Shown piece after piece: positions 23,640-33,800 of a DNA stretch of 45,623 bases (positions are counted from its first letter, which is position 1; each line of letters starts with the position of its first letter). This DNA comes from Thiohalorhabdus denitrificans. Lineage in GTDB: Bacteria; Pseudomonadota; Gammaproteobacteria; Thiohalorhabdales; Thiohalorhabdaceae. Position numbers and translations under genes: made by a program. The stretch spans positions 1 through 45,623 of the forward strand of contig NZ_LJCP01000003.1 in the NCBI RefSeq assembly GCF_001399755.1, in the 5' to 3' direction. The notes under the pieces were generated by a model. The model worked only from the letters and a program-made list of their open reading frames with translations, was not told where the DNA came from and did not search any database.

Positions 23640-24098
23640 ATGAACGAGCTCACCGATGCCGAAATAGCCGCCCTCCACGAGGCGCTGGACGACGAGTACC
23701 GTGCCTGGGCCACCTACGACCAGGTGCTCGCCGACTTCGGGGAAGTGCGGCCGTTCAGCAACATCCGCGAGGCCGAGGCGCGCCATATCGAAGCGCTGCG
23801 CACGCTGTTCACGCGCTATGGGCTGCCGGTCCCCGAGAACCCCTGGCCAGGCAGGGTGGACCTGTACGACAGCCTGCGGGACGCGTGCAAGGCGGGCGTG
23901 GCCGCGGAGATCGCCAACGGGGCAATGTACGACCGGCTGCTGGAGGCCAGCCGGCGCGACGACATCCTCGCGGTGCTGCGCAACCTCCGGGACGCCTCCC
24001 AGCAGCGGCACCTGCCGGCCTTCCGGCGCTGCGCGCAAGGATCGCCCGGGGGGCGGGGCGGCGCGGGGCGCCATCGGGGCGGAAGGGAGCGGGCCTGA
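23640..24098 (+). CDS. DUF2202-like ferritin-family protein
   Basis: The 152-residue protein begins with a helix MNELTDAEIAALHEALDDEYRA and continues with REAEARHIEALRTLFTRYGLPVPENPW, the hallmark of DUF2202, a four-helix bundle of the ferritin-like superfamily. Glu and His (EYRAWATY and EARH) are possible di-metal ligands. In these proteins the function is not established; iron binding is suggested by the fold. The last 25 residues are Gly/Arg-rich low-complexity text and may not be part of the fold. A GGCGCCGGACC leader gives a poor ribosome-binding site. Confidence 0.8.
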   Translation: MNELTDAEIAALHEALDDEYRAWATYDQVLADFGEVRPFSNIREAEARHIEALRTLFTRYGLPVPENPWPGRVDLYDSLRDACKAGVAAEIANGAMYDRLLEASRRDDILAVLRNLRDASQQRHLPAFRRCAQGSPGGRGGAGRHRGGRERA

Positions 24099-24158
24099 GC
24101 GGCGCCGCTTCCGGAGGACAGCCGCCGGTTCAGCAACCCCCACAGAAGGGAGTGATCC

Positions 24159-24788
24159 GTGCCCAAGGCAGAGCCCTTCGAGGCCCACCACCAGCGTTAC
24201 GAGGCCTGGTTCGGCGAGCACGAAGCCCCTTACATCTCGGAGCTGCTCGCCCTGCGCCCCTTCGTGCCCTGGCGGGGCCGGGGCCTGGAGATCGGCGTGG
24301 GCAGCGGCCGCTTCGCCGCCCCGCTGGGCGTGCAGGTGGGGGTGGATCCGTCCCCGGCCATGCTGGCCTACGCCGCCGCGCGGGGCATCGAGCCCGTGGA
24401 GGGGGTGGCAGAGGATCTGCCCTTCGCCGCCGGCAGCTTCGACTACGCCCTGGTGGTGACCACCATCTGCTTCGTGGACTCGGCGGCAGCCATGGTGGCG
24501 GAGGCCTACCGGGTGCTCCGGCCGGGCGGGCGGCTGGTAATCGGCTTCATCGACCGGGAAAGCGACCTGGGGCAGGAGTATCTGGCCCACCAGGAGGAGA
24601 GCGTGTTCTACCGCGAGGCGGTCTTCCACTCCGCCGACGAGGTGGCGCGTCTGCTGGCCGACGCCGGGTTCGCGGTGGGGGAGTGGGCCCAGACCCTCGC
24701 CCATCCCCTGCCCGAGACCCGGGAGATCGAGCCCCTGTGGCCGGGGCGGGGGCGCTGCGCCTTCGTGGTGGTGGCGACCGAACGCTAG
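24159..24788 (+). CDS. Class I SAM-dependent methyltransferase (Methyltransf_11)
   Basis: The 209-residue protein has the SAM-binding motif I LEIGVGSGRFAAPLG (about 45-59), an acidic strand end GVDPSPAML (about 63-71), the EDLPFAAGSFDYALVVTT block of motif IV (about 86-103) and EAYRVLRPGGRLVIGF (about 113-128). It transfers a methyl group to an unknown small molecule. GAAGGGAGTG precedes the GTG start. A bidirectional terminator follows the stop, and the gene converges with the cytochrome gene. Confidence 0.9.
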   Translation: MPKAEPFEAHHQRYEAWFGEHEAPYISELLALRPFVPWRGRGLEIGVGSGRFAAPLGVQVGVDPSPAMLAYAAARGIEPVEGVAEDLPFAAGSFDYALVVTTICFVDSAAAMVAEAYRVLRPGGRLVIGFIDRESDLGQEYLAHQEESVFYREAVFHSADEVARLLADAGFAVGEWAQTLAHPLPETREIEPLWPGRGRCAFVVVATER

Positions 24789-24819
24789 GGCGGACCAACA
24801 GGCTCCGGCTCCGGAAGGC

Positions 24820-24855
24820 AAAAAAAGGCAGCGGGGCGCGCCCGCTGCCTTTTTT
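24820..24855. terminator. Bidirectional intrinsic terminator
   Basis: AAAAAAGGCAGCGGG (24821-24835) pairs with CCCGCTGCCTTTTTT (24841-24855) around a GCGCG loop. The A-run and T-run on opposite flanks mark termination in both directions, for the methyltransferase (+) and the cytochrome (-). Confidence 0.93.
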
Positions 24856-24892
24856 CGTGGGCCTTCGAAGGGCCGGGACGGCGCCCCGGGCC

Positions 24893-26326
24893 TCAGAGCA
24901 CGCGCATGTAGGCCACCAGCGCGTCCTTCTCCTCCTGGTCGAGGTCGAGCTGCAGCACCAGGTTGAAGAATTCCACGGTGTCCGCCAGCGTCAGCAGCCG
25001 GCCGTCGTGGAGGTACGGGGGCGAGTCCTTGATGCCCCGCAGGGTGAAGTTCTTGATGGGCCCGGTGGCCTGGGTGTAGCGGCCGTTGATCTCGCGGGGC
25101 TCGTAGAACCGGTCCACCTCCAGGTCCGACATCTCGTTGTTCATGAAGGTGGGCCCCGAGTGGCAGTCGGCGCACTGGCCCTTGCCCCGGAAGATCTTCT
25201 CGCCGAGCAGCTCCTGCTGGGTGGCCTTGTTGGGGTCCAGGTCGCCGTTCGGCTTAAGCTTGGGCGCCGGCGGGAAGTCGAACATGTTCTGCGCCTGGGC
25301 CATGGCCGACACCTGGCCGCCGCGGTCGAGGAAATTGATCCCCTTCTTGGCTGCGGTCACGTGGTCGCCGTCGAAGTAGGCGGTGCGCTGCTCGAACTCG
25401 GTGAAGTCCTCCACCGAGCGCAGCGAGCGCTTGGAGCCGTGGATCTGCTGGTTGAACATCCCCCGCAGGCTCACGGTGTCGATGCGCAGCCGCGCCTCGT
25501 TGGGCCGGGTGTCGGGGTTGAGGTGGAAGGCCGCGTTGGTGTGGCCGTTTACGTGGCAGTCCAGGCAGGAGACCCCCTGGCTCGGCTCCAGAACCTTGCG
25601 ATCGTGGGTGGCGTTGAACTGCTGCTGCGGGAAGGGGGTGAGCAGCAGCCGCATGCCCTCCAGCTGCACCGGCGTCATTACGCCCTTGAGCTTGTCCTGG
25701 AAGTTCTTGAGGGTGATCACCTCGCCATCGGAGACGTCGCCGAGATCCGGCCGGCTGGTGAGGAACAGGGGCGGCGGGTACTCGGGCAGGAAGTGCTCGG
25801 GGAGGTCGAACTCCACGTCGAAGCGCTTCAGGTCACGCCCTTCGGCCTTCTCGATGGCGTCGATCTGGTTCTCCGGGAAGACCATGCCCCCGGTCTGGTG
25901 CTTGGCGTGGGGCAGCGGCATGAAGCCCTTGGGGAACAGATCCTTCTCCCGGATCTCCTCCGGGCTCATGGCGTTGAGCTCTTCCCAGGAATCGACCCCG
26001 TCGGGGAGCTTCACGCGCACCCCCTCCTGTACCGCCTTCCTGCCCCCGGACATCATCACGTCGGAGGGCTGGTCGGACAGGTCGTAGCGCTCTTCCAGGA
26101 GCTCCCGCTGGCGCTCCATCACCTTGTCCTTCTCGGCGCGGTCCTTTTCGAGGACCTCCTGGAAGTCCATGTCCTTCACGGGGAAGTAGCTGTCGCCGGA
26201 AGGCCGTTGCTGGCCGTCGTTCGCATTGGCCCCGTTGCTGCCCTCCTGGGCGCCCACGCCGGGGAAGACGACGAGCCCCACGGCCCCTAGCAGGCACCCG
26301 CCCGCCAGAGTCTTGGTCCAGCCCAT
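24893..26326 (-). CDS. Two-haem cytochrome c peroxidase-like protein, exported
   Basis: The 477-residue protein has a Sec signal peptide (MGWTKTLAGGCLLGAVGLVVFPGVGAQ), two haem-binding motifs CLDCH (Cys254) and CADCH (Cys385), and the C-terminal FTLRGIKDSPPYLHDGRLLTLADTVEF block common to cytochrome c peroxidases and MauG. The first ~200 residues are a charged, Glu/Lys-rich extension that is unusual; classic di-haem peroxidases are near 330 residues. It probably works in the periplasm in electron transfer or peroxide reduction. AAAGGAGTGACC precedes the ATG at 26326. Membership of a two-haem family is firm; peroxidase activity is inferred. Confidence 0.88.
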   Translation of the reverse strand: MGWTKTLAGGCLLGAVGLVVFPGVGAQEGSNGANANDGQQRPSGDSYFPVKDMDFQEVLEKDRAEKDKVMERQRELLEERYDLSDQPSDVMMSGGRKAVQEGVRVKLPDGVDSWEELNAMSPEEIREKDLFPKGFMPLPHAKHQTGGMVFPENQIDAIEKAEGRDLKRFDVEFDLPEHFLPEYPPPLFLTSRPDLGDVSDGEVITLKNFQDKLKGVMTPVQLEGMRLLLTPFPQQQFNATHDRKVLEPSQGVSCLDCHVNGHTNAAFHLNPDTRPNEARLRIDTVSLRGMFNQQIHGSKRSLRSVEDFTEFEQRTAYFDGDHVTAAKKGINFLDRGGQVSAMAQAQNMFDFPPAPKLKPNGDLDPNKATQQELLGEKIFRGKGQCADCHSGPTFMNNEMSDLEVDRFYEPREINGRYTQATGPIKNFTLRGIKDSPPYLHDGRLLTLADTVEFFNLVLQLDLDQEEKDALVAYMRVL

Positions 26327-26570
26327 GTGGTCACTCCTTTTCGCATTCCGGATCCGCCGCCGGCGGACCCGTGCCGATGTGCAGGGCCGGACCGGGCGCC
26401 CGTCCCCTCCTGGCAGGTTTGGCTGGGAAGGAACGTTCATCAACAGGGAGTTGGCAAGAACTTGACGGGAAGGGGACGGCCTACGGGACGGCCGGACACC
26501 TGGAGGGACAGGGCTGAATTCGGGGGCGAATTCCGGTAGGCTGCGGGGTCATGTCCCACTGGAAGGAGCC

Positions 26571-27335
26571 GTGGTGGAGGGGAAGCCCATCCGCGCCCTG
26601 GTACTGGCCCACGGCCTGCTGCTGATCCTGGCGGGGTGCGGGGCGCCGCCCATCCAGGCCCCCAGCTACCACGGGCCCGCCCCCGAGCACTACCAAGTCC
26701 GACGCGGCGACACCGTCTACAGCATCGCCCAGCGCTTCGGTCTCGACCACGAGGCGGTTCTGGCCTGGAACGATATCCAGGACCCGAGCCGGCTGCGGAC
26801 GGGGCAGCGCCTGCGGCTAAGGCCGCCGCGGGACGCAAACGTAGGGGACGGTGGGGCGGAGACCAAGGACGGCCCGGTGGCGAGCAAGGCCGCCGTACGG
26901 GGCGGGGGAGGCGAGGGAGACGTTGCGAACACGTCCGGATCCTCGTCGACGGCGGCGCCGGGGAATTGGCGATGGCCGCTGGAGGGCCCGATCATCCAGG
27001 GCTTCGACGACGACGGCCGGGATCGCAACAAGGGCATCGAGATCGGCGCCCCCGCCGGGACGGAGGTCCGCGCGGCGGCCGACGGCGAGGTGGTCTATTC
27101 CGGGGACGGCCTGCGGGGCTACGGCAACCTGGTCATCGTCCGCCATGCCGGCGGCTACATCACCGCCTACGCCTACAACCAGGCCAACGAGGTGGCCGAG
27201 GGGGACGAGGTGGCCGCCGGCGATGTGGTGGCCCGGGTGGGAAGCACCGGCTCCGCCAGCGAGTCCTCCCTGCATTTCGAGCTGCGTCGCCGCACCGACG
27301 CCATCGACCCCCTGCGGGTCCTGCCGGCCCGGTAG
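26571..27335 (+). CDS. LysM and LytM/M23 domain lipoprotein, NlpD-like
   Basis: The 254-residue protein has a lipoprotein signal (ILAGCG), a LysM peptidoglycan-binding domain (about residues 41-85, YQVRRGDTVYSIAQRFGL), a low-complexity linker and a C-terminal LytM (peptidase M23) domain (about 130-250). In active M23 enzymes the zinc site is HxGxD and HxH; here the first reads NKGIEIGAP and the last SLHFELR. The metal His and Asp are gone, as in NlpD and EnvC, which activate cell-wall amidases rather than cutting themselves. The start is GTG 26571, with AAGGAG just before it. It ends 7 bases before the convergent methyltransferase. Confidence 0.9.
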   Translation: MVEGKPIRALVLAHGLLLILAGCGAPPIQAPSYHGPAPEHYQVRRGDTVYSIAQRFGLDHEAVLAWNDIQDPSRLRTGQRLRLRPPRDANVGDGGAETKDGPVASKAAVRGGGGEGDVANTSGSSSTAAPGNWRWPLEGPIIQGFDDDGRDRNKGIEIGAPAGTEVRAAADGEVVYSGDGLRGYGNLVIVRHAGGYITAYAYNQANEVAEGDEVAAGDVVARVGSTGSASESSLHFELRRRTDAIDPLRVLPAR

Positions 27336-27342
27336 GTCCCGG

Positions 27343-28104
27343 TCAGCCTTTGCGCTTGAGCACCCAGATCTCCAGCAGGGCCCACTCTTCCCCGGGGTAG
27401 TTCTCCTGCTCCAGGGCGGACATCTTGCGGTGGCGGCTGGCCATGCTGCCCACGAACTCGAAGCGGTCCAGAAGCATGCGCTTGGTGGCGTCGGCCGCGT
27501 CGAGGGCGAAGGGATTGAGGAAGTTGACCAGCAGGTAGCCTTCCCCGGACCCCGCAGCAAAGGCGTCGAGGACCTTGGCCACCGCATCCGATTCCAGGTA
27601 GACGAGGGCCGCGGTGGAGATGAGGATGTCGGCCTCCTGGAGGGCCGTGTCCACCGCCTGCCGGGCCTCGGGGGCGGGGGCGTTGAGGTCCGCCTCGATG
27701 GTCTCGTCGTAGATGCCGGCCGACTGACCGTAGACCAGCGCATTGGCGGAGATGTCGATCCCGGTGACCTTGGCCGGGAAGCGGCGCGGCTGGTCGACGG
27801 TCTTGCAGGCCTCCTCGTCCCGCCAGTTGTTCCGGATGGCGTCGTAGTCCATGCCGTTGACGGTGGCCAAGGTGGTGTTGCCGAAGCAGCCGGCGAGATC
27901 GACGAAGTTCAGCGGCGCGCTATCGCTCGCCTTTTCCTGGGCCCAGGGCAGGATCAGGCGATCGAAGGTCTGCTTATTGAAGTTGTCGGAGACGTACTCC
28001 AGCGCGTCCAGGATCCGTTCCTTGTAGGGAACCGGATTCTCGGCGACGTAGATGTCGTCGAAATGCTGCTTCTTCTCGTCGGTCTTCACTTCCGGCTTGC
28101 TCAT
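27343..28104 (-). CDS. Class I SAM-dependent methyltransferase-like protein
   Basis: The 253-residue protein shows a Rossmann methyltransferase core: FVDLAGCFGNTTLA (motif I, about residues 67-80), VTGIDISANAL (acidic end of strand 2, about 112-122), ADILISTAALVYLE (motif IV region) and GEGYLLVNFLNPF. The Cys in motif I is uncommon but the pattern holds. An N-terminal segment KKQHFDDIYVAENPVPYKERIL is typical of methyltransferases acting on small molecules. AAGGAACACTGTCG precedes the ATG. Its substrate is unknown, and neighbours give no hint. Confidence 0.75.
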   Translation of the reverse strand: MSKPEVKTDEKKQHFDDIYVAENPVPYKERILDALEYVSDNFNKQTFDRLILPWAQEKASDSAPLNFVDLAGCFGNTTLATVNGMDYDAIRNNWRDEEACKTVDQPRRFPAKVTGIDISANALVYGQSAGIYDETIEADLNAPAPEARQAVDTALQEADILISTAALVYLESDAVAKVLDAFAAGSGEGYLLVNFLNPFALDAADATKRMLLDRFEFVGSMASRHRKMSALEQENYPGEEWALLEIWVLKRKG

Positions 28105-28305
28105 CGACAGTGTTCCTTGGCTGGGGATAGCCGCTTATGATCGGGGTCCCCGGGCCTTCGGGTCAAGGCGCGGGGTCCGGGACCGGGATCCCCCTTTCCC
28201 TCAGGGGCATTATCCCCTAGCCTTTCGGGGGTATTCCGGGCATGCATGCTCCGGGCCCCGCTCTGCCCTGCAACCCGTTAGCCGGGATAAGGAGGTTGGG
28301 ACTTC

Positions 28306-28905
28306 ATGGTGACGGCAACCTTGTTGGGTGGCGGGCTGCTGGCCCCGTTGGTGTACGTGGCCGGCATCCTGTACGCGGCCGCCGCCTATCCCGGCTATCG
28401 CCACAGTCGACAGTTCACCAGCGAGCTGGGCACCGAGCCTTCCCCCCGCGCCACCCATTTCAACAACGCCCTGTGCGCCTCGGGGGTGCTCCTCGTGCTC
28501 TTCGCCCTGGGGGTGGCCCTGGCTCTCGGCCCGGGCCTGCTGGCCTACCTCATCGCACTGGGGCTGGGGGTGTACGGTGCCACCACAACCGTCATGGGCC
28601 GGTATCCCTGCGACCCGGGCTGCCCCGCCACCCCGCGGTCCTTCCCGGGCGTGATGCACGTTCTAGCGGGCCTGCTGGGCTCCCTCGCGCTGGCAATGAC
28701 CATGCTGATGGTCGCCGTCGCGCTCTGGCCCGACGGGCGGGGCTTCGCCCTCTACTCCCTGATCACGGCCCTTTCGGCCCTCCTCATCCTCCTCGGCATC
28801 TGGTTCCGGTACAGCGCCGAGGTGCAGGGGGTAGTGCAGCGCCTCTACTCCGCCGTGACCCTGACCTGGGTGGTGGGCTTGAGCGTGGCGCTGCTGGGCC
28901 AGTAA
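28306..28905 (+). CDS. DUF998-family membrane protein
   Basis: The 199-residue protein has about six membrane segments. SRQFTSELGTEPSPRATHFNNAL (about 31-53), the polar stretch GATTTVMGRYPCDPGCPATP, HVLAGLLGSLAL and the VVQRLYSAVTLTWVV end are characteristic of DUF998, an uncharacterised family. AAGGAGG precedes the ATG. It is a single gene. Confidence 0.85.
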   Translation: MVTATLLGGGLLAPLVYVAGILYAAAAYPGYRHSRQFTSELGTEPSPRATHFNNALCASGVLLVLFALGVALALGPGLLAYLIALGLGVYGATTTVMGRYPCDPGCPATPRSFPGVMHVLAGLLGSLALAMTMLMVAVALWPDGRGFALYSLITALSALLILLGIWFRYSAEVQGVVQRLYSAVTLTWVVGLSVALLGQ

Positions 28906-29083
28906 TTCCCCTTCCCCTGAGCTCGTTCCCTCCGCCGTGCTGTTGCCCCTCACCCTCGTTCGCCGCTTAGGGATCTGACCGTCCGACGGGAACCTCGCGG
29001 CCCTTCCCCGGTTCGGCCGCGGGGAGGATGATGGGATTCGGGGACCGTTCCGTTTCCAACCCTCCGATCGGGAAGTGGTGACC

Positions 29084-30610
29084 ATGGTCGGGCGCAGATG
29101 GCTGGTCGGGGCGCTCGCCCTGCTGCTAAGCGCCCTGCTGGCGGGGCCGCCGGGAGCGGCCGCCGGGCAGGGGGCGGAAGAGCGTGGGCGCGTGGACTGG
29201 GAGGCCGCGGGCTGGCTCGACGACCTCGCCGCGGCGCGGGCCCGCGCGCGTCAGGTCGGCAAGCCGGTGTTCGTGTACTTCGACGCTGAATGGTGCAGCT
29301 GGTGCCACCAGTACGAGGCGGAGACCCTGAGCAGGGCGCGGGTCCAACGCACCCTGCGCGCCGAGACGGTGCCGGTGCGCCTGGACTGGGACGCCCGCCG
29401 GGACCTGGTCAACCGCTACGGGGGCCGGGGCCTGCCGTTCAACGTCCTTCTGGCGCCGGACGGGCGGGTCCTGCGCACCTTCACCGGCATCCTGCCGCCG
29501 CAGGAGCTCATCGCCCTGGTGCGCGACATCCCGGAGGCCGAGCCGGGTCCGGAGGAGCCGGAAACCACCCCTTCCGGGCTCGGCCGCGCGGGCTACGAGG
29601 CGTACCGCTCCGCCTTCCTGGAGCACGTGGAGCGCCTCTACGCCCCGGATGTGGGCACCCTGGCCGGCCGCTACGAGACCGGCACGGGCCTCAAGCGCAC
29701 CCAGCCCCGTACCTGGATGTGGCTGGAGGGCCGGCCGGGGTGGTCGGAGCGCGCCCGGGAGGCGCGGGCGGTGGAGGTGGAGCGGCTGCTGGATCCGCTT
29801 GACGGCGGCTTCTTCTACTACGTGGACCCGCACCGCCCGGAGGCCCACCGCGAGACCGCCAAGCTTCTGGAGCACAACGCCTGGATGGTGGCCTGGCTGG
29901 CGGGCTCCGACCGGCATCGGGTGCGCAACGCCGCCTGGTCGGGCTGGTTCTTCCTGCGGATCACCCTGTGGGACGCGGAGAACGGCGGCTTCTGGCGGGC
30001 CCGCATCGCCGACGCCGAATACTACGCGCGTCCCGCCTCGGAGCGACTCGCCCGGAGGGCCCCGCCGGTGGACCGGGCCAAGCTGGCGGATGCCAACGCC
30101 CAGGCCGCGCTCGCCCTGCTGCGGGCCGGGCGTCGCCTGGAGGATCCGGCCCTGGCCGAGCATGCCCGGGGCGCCCTGGACTACGTGCTGGCGGAGCTGC
30201 TCCACGAGGGACGACTGTACCACAGCCTGCGGGACGGCGAGCGGGCCGTGGCGGGGCTGCCGGAGGACCTGTTCTGGGTGCTGATCGCCGGGGACGCCGT
30301 GCAGGAGCAGGCGGCCGAGGCGTGGCGGGCCGAGCGGCTGGGGGCCGTGGCCACCTTGGCCGCCCGCTGGCTGGACGAGCGGATGGAGGAGGGCGGGGGG
30401 TCGCCGCGCGGCGAGGTGGCCGCCCTGGCGGCCCGTGCCTGCGGCCTGCGCGAGCGGTACCCGGTGCTGCCGGCAGGATGCCGGGAGTGGGCCCTGGAAC
30501 GCCTGGCCCTGGGCCCCGAGACCCGCCCCGACTGGCTCGTGCCCGGCCTGCGCGCCTGGGAGGCGCGGCTCGGGGAGCGGGACGGAAGGGGCTCTGTGAA
30601 GGTACCCTGA
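29084..30610 (+). CDS. Secreted thioredoxin-fold protein with a helical C-terminal domain
   Basis: The 508-residue protein begins with a signal peptide (VGRRWLVGALALLLSALLAGPPGAAA) and a thioredoxin-like domain (about 27-160) whose active site is CSWC (Cys71-Cys74) in FVYFDAEWCSWCHQYE, followed by the cis-Pro-like GLPFNVLL. The C-terminal ~300 residues look like an (alpha/alpha) barrel of paired helices (EHNAWMVAWLAGSDRHRVRNAA ... LADANAQAALALLRAGRRL), reminiscent of the YyaL/DUF255 group, in which an N-terminal thioredoxin domain joins a glycosidase-like barrel; here the protein is exported. It probably works in the periplasm. ATG 29084 is preferred over GTG 29075/29078. Confidence 0.8.
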   Translation: MVGRRWLVGALALLLSALLAGPPGAAAGQGAEERGRVDWEAAGWLDDLAAARARARQVGKPVFVYFDAEWCSWCHQYEAETLSRARVQRTLRAETVPVRLDWDARRDLVNRYGGRGLPFNVLLAPDGRVLRTFTGILPPQELIALVRDIPEAEPGPEEPETTPSGLGRAGYEAYRSAFLEHVERLYAPDVGTLAGRYETGTGLKRTQPRTWMWLEGRPGWSERAREARAVEVERLLDPLDGGFFYYVDPHRPEAHRETAKLLEHNAWMVAWLAGSDRHRVRNAAWSGWFFLRITLWDAENGGFWRARIADAEYYARPASERLARRAPPVDRAKLADANAQAALALLRAGRRLEDPALAEHARGALDYVLAELLHEGRLYHSLRDGERAVAGLPEDLFWVLIAGDAVQEQAAEAWRAERLGAVATLAARWLDERMEEGGGSPRGEVAALAARACGLRERYPVLPAGCREWALERLALGPETRPDWLVPGLRAWEARLGERDGRGSVKVP

Positions 30611-30647
30611 ACGGGCCGGAAGTCCCTGTCCCGCGCCGAGCGGGGGA

Positions 30648-31823
30648 TCACAGGCCCCGCAGCCGGGGATGGAGGCGGCGGGCCTCCTCCAGGATGCGGT
30701 CCGGCTCGGGGCTGAGCGGCCGGTCCACCGCTTCGTCGAGGCGGGAGCGAGCGAGCCGCTCGTCTTCCTCGTCGTCCGCCAGGTCCCACTCCACTCCGGC
30801 CAGCAGCGCCCGGCCAGACTCGGGAATCTCCTCGGGCAGGTCGCGCCCGGACAGGATGCCCCAGACTCCCGCCCACCCCCGCGCCAGCAGCAGAGGGTGG
30901 TAACCGCCGCCGCCGAGCACCAGCAGGCGGGGGCTGTCGCGGTGGATGCGCTCGACGATCCGCAGGAACTGCTGGGTGCTGATGTCCAATTTGCCCAGCG
31001 GGTCGCCGCCGATGATGTCGGTACCCGGCTCCAGCACCACCGCGTCCGGGACGAAGTCCGCCAGGACCCTCGGCCACAGGGCCGTGAACAGATATTCGTA
31101 GTCGGCGTCGTGGGTCCCCTTCGGCAGGGGGACGTTCAGGCAGCTTGCCTCGCCCTTGGGACCGCCCTGGTCCGCCAGCCCTCCGCCGGTGAAGGGGAAG
31201 GCGTAGCCCGTGTCCATGTGCAGGGAGAGGGTGAAGACCTCCGGGTCGTCGGCGAAGGCCAGCTCCACCCCGTCGCCGTGGTGGGCGTCGATGTCCACGT
31301 AGAGAACCCGCAGGCCCTCCTCCCGCAGGCGGTGGATGGCGAGCACGCCGTCGTTGAGAAAGCCGAAGCCGTGGGCGTGGTCCGGTTTGGTATGGTGCAT
31401 GCCGCCGGTGGGGCTGAAGGCGGTGCGCCCCCGCAGGACCTGCTCGGCGGCCCGGATGCTGCACCCCGTCATCAGGGCCGGCAGGGTGTAGATCTCCGGG
31501 AACCAGGGGTTCTCCCGGGTGCCGATGTTGTACAGCTTGCGCGCCGCGCTGCGGACGAAGCCCAGCTCCTCGCTCTCGCGCAGGGCGTCGATGTAGCCCG
31601 GGCTGTGGTGACGCAGGAGCCGCTCCGGGGGCGCGGGCAGGGCGGCTAGGTACTCGTCCTCGGTGAAGGCCCCGTAGGCATTGATGAGGTCGAAGGTCAG
31701 CGAGGCGCGGGGGATGTCCAGCAGGGGATGGTCGAGGGCGTAGCCGTCGCGGTCGTAGTGCGCGAAGCCGACGTAGACGGCCTCCCTGGAGGCGGGTACG
31801 CGGCAAGGGGTCAGGGGTTCCAT
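30648..31823 (-). CDS. Histone deacetylase-family (AcuC/APAH-like) amidohydrolase
   Basis: The 391-residue protein has the HDAC zinc site and catalytic residues: [19 protein letters not shown] (His-His dyad, then the ND), [13 protein letters not shown] (Asp and His ligands), [12 protein letters not shown] (third ligand) and LGGGGYHP (catalytic Tyr). Bacterial members such as AcuC deacetylate acetyl-CoA synthetase or small acetylamines. The ATG at 31823 is chosen because the family fold starts there; the frame continues to 31916 with no good signal and the upstream text is not conserved. It is divergent from the ABC transporter genes. Confidence 0.88.
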   Translation of the reverse strand: MEPLTPCRVPASREAVYVGFAHYDRDGYALDHPLLDIPRASLTFDLINAYGAFTEDEYLAALPAPPERLLRHHSPGYIDALRESEELGFVRSAARKLYNIGTRENPWFPEIYTLPALMTGCSIRAAEQVLRGRTAFSPTGGMHHTKPDHAHGFGFLNDGVLAIHRLREEGLRVLYVDIDAHHGDGVELAFADDPEVFTLSLHMDTGYAFPFTGGGLADQGGPKGEASCLNVPLPKGTHDADYEYLFTALWPRVLADFVPDAVVLEPGTDIIGGDPLGKLDISTQQFLRIVERIHRDSPRLLVLGGGGYHPLLLARGWAGVWGILSGRDLPEEIPESGRALLAGVEWDLADDEEDERLARSRLDEAVDRPLSPEPDRILEEARRLHPRLRGL

Positions 31824-31951
31824 GGCTTGTTTCCCGGGCTCGCTTTCCTTTCGGGCCGGGAATATACAACGAACCGCCCCCGTCGTGCCGCCGCCGATGC
31901 CCCGGTCGGCACGCACCCAATGAACTTTGCGGCTTGTGGAGCAGCGTAGCG

Positions 31952-32961
<1,010 letters not shown>

Positions 32962-32965
<4 letters not shown>

Positions 32966-33729
32966 GCATCAACCTGTACGCGGTGCGCGCCATATACGGG
33001 TACGAGATGGCGCGCACGGGGCGCACCCTGCTGCAGAGCATCCTCTCGCCGGTGATCTCCACCTCCCTGTACTTCGTGGTGTTCGGCGCCGCCATCGGCT
33101 CGCGCATCGAGGAGGTGGAAGGGGTGGCCTACGGCTCCTTCATCGTGCCCGGGCTGATCATGCTCATGCTGTTAACGCAGAGCGTGTCCAACGCCTCCTT
33201 CGCCATCTTCTTCCCGCGGTTCACGGGCACCATTTACGAGATCCTCTCGGCACCGGTATCGGCCTTCGAGATCGTCCTGGGCTACGTGGGTGCGGCGGCC
33301 ACCAAGTCGGTGATCCTGGGGCTCCTCATCCTGGGGACGGCGTCCCTGTTCGTGCCCCTGGAGATCGCCCATCCGGTATGGATGCTGGCCTTCCTGGTGC
33401 TGACGGCGCTCTCCTTCAGCCTGTTCGGCTTTATCATCGGCATCTGGGCCGACAACTTCGAGAAGCTGCAGCTGGTGCCGCTGCTGGTGCTCACTCCGCT
33501 AACCTTCCTCGGCGGCACCTTCTACTCCATCGACATGCTGCCGCCCTTTTGGCAGACGGTGACCCTGTTCAACCCGGTGGTCTACCTGGTGAGCGGCTTC
33601 CGTTGGAGCTTCTTCGGCCTGGCGGACGTGCACGTGGCCGTCAGCCTCGGCATGGTGCTGCTCTTCCTGGCGCTGTGCCTGGCGGCGGTGTGGTGGATCT
33701 TCCGCACCGGCTACCGGCTCAAGACCTGA
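32962..33729 (+). CDS. ABC-2 type transporter permease
   Basis: The 255-residue inner-membrane protein has six predicted membrane segments, with the ABC-2 pattern [17 protein letters not shown] (about 55-72), an amphipathic segment before the third helix, and [36 protein letters not shown] (read as the conserved ABC-2 motif: GGTFY..., then P..W, then NP..Y). It resembles YadH. It is coupled to the ATPase by a 4-base overlap, and a 10-bp hairpin lies 2 bases after its stop. The exported substrate is not known. Confidence 0.93.
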
Positions 33730-33730
33730 G

Positions 33731-33764
33731 CGCCGGCCGGGCCGGGGCTTTGGTCCGGCCGGCG
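33731..33764 (+). terminator. Hairpin after the ABC transporter genes
   Basis: CGCCGGCCGG (33731-33740) pairs exactly with CCGGCCGGCG (33755-33764) around a 14-base loop. It has no T-run. It lies between the permease and the next gene on the same strand. Confidence 0.55.
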
Positions 33765-33800
33765 GCATCCCCACATAAGCAAAGACCAAGGAGCGCATCC

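Noticed and set aside
23624-26290. 888-codon plus-strand frame across the ferritin-like, methyltransferase and cytochrome genes
   Set aside because: It crosses three well-supported genes and a bidirectional terminator in another frame and has no domain text.
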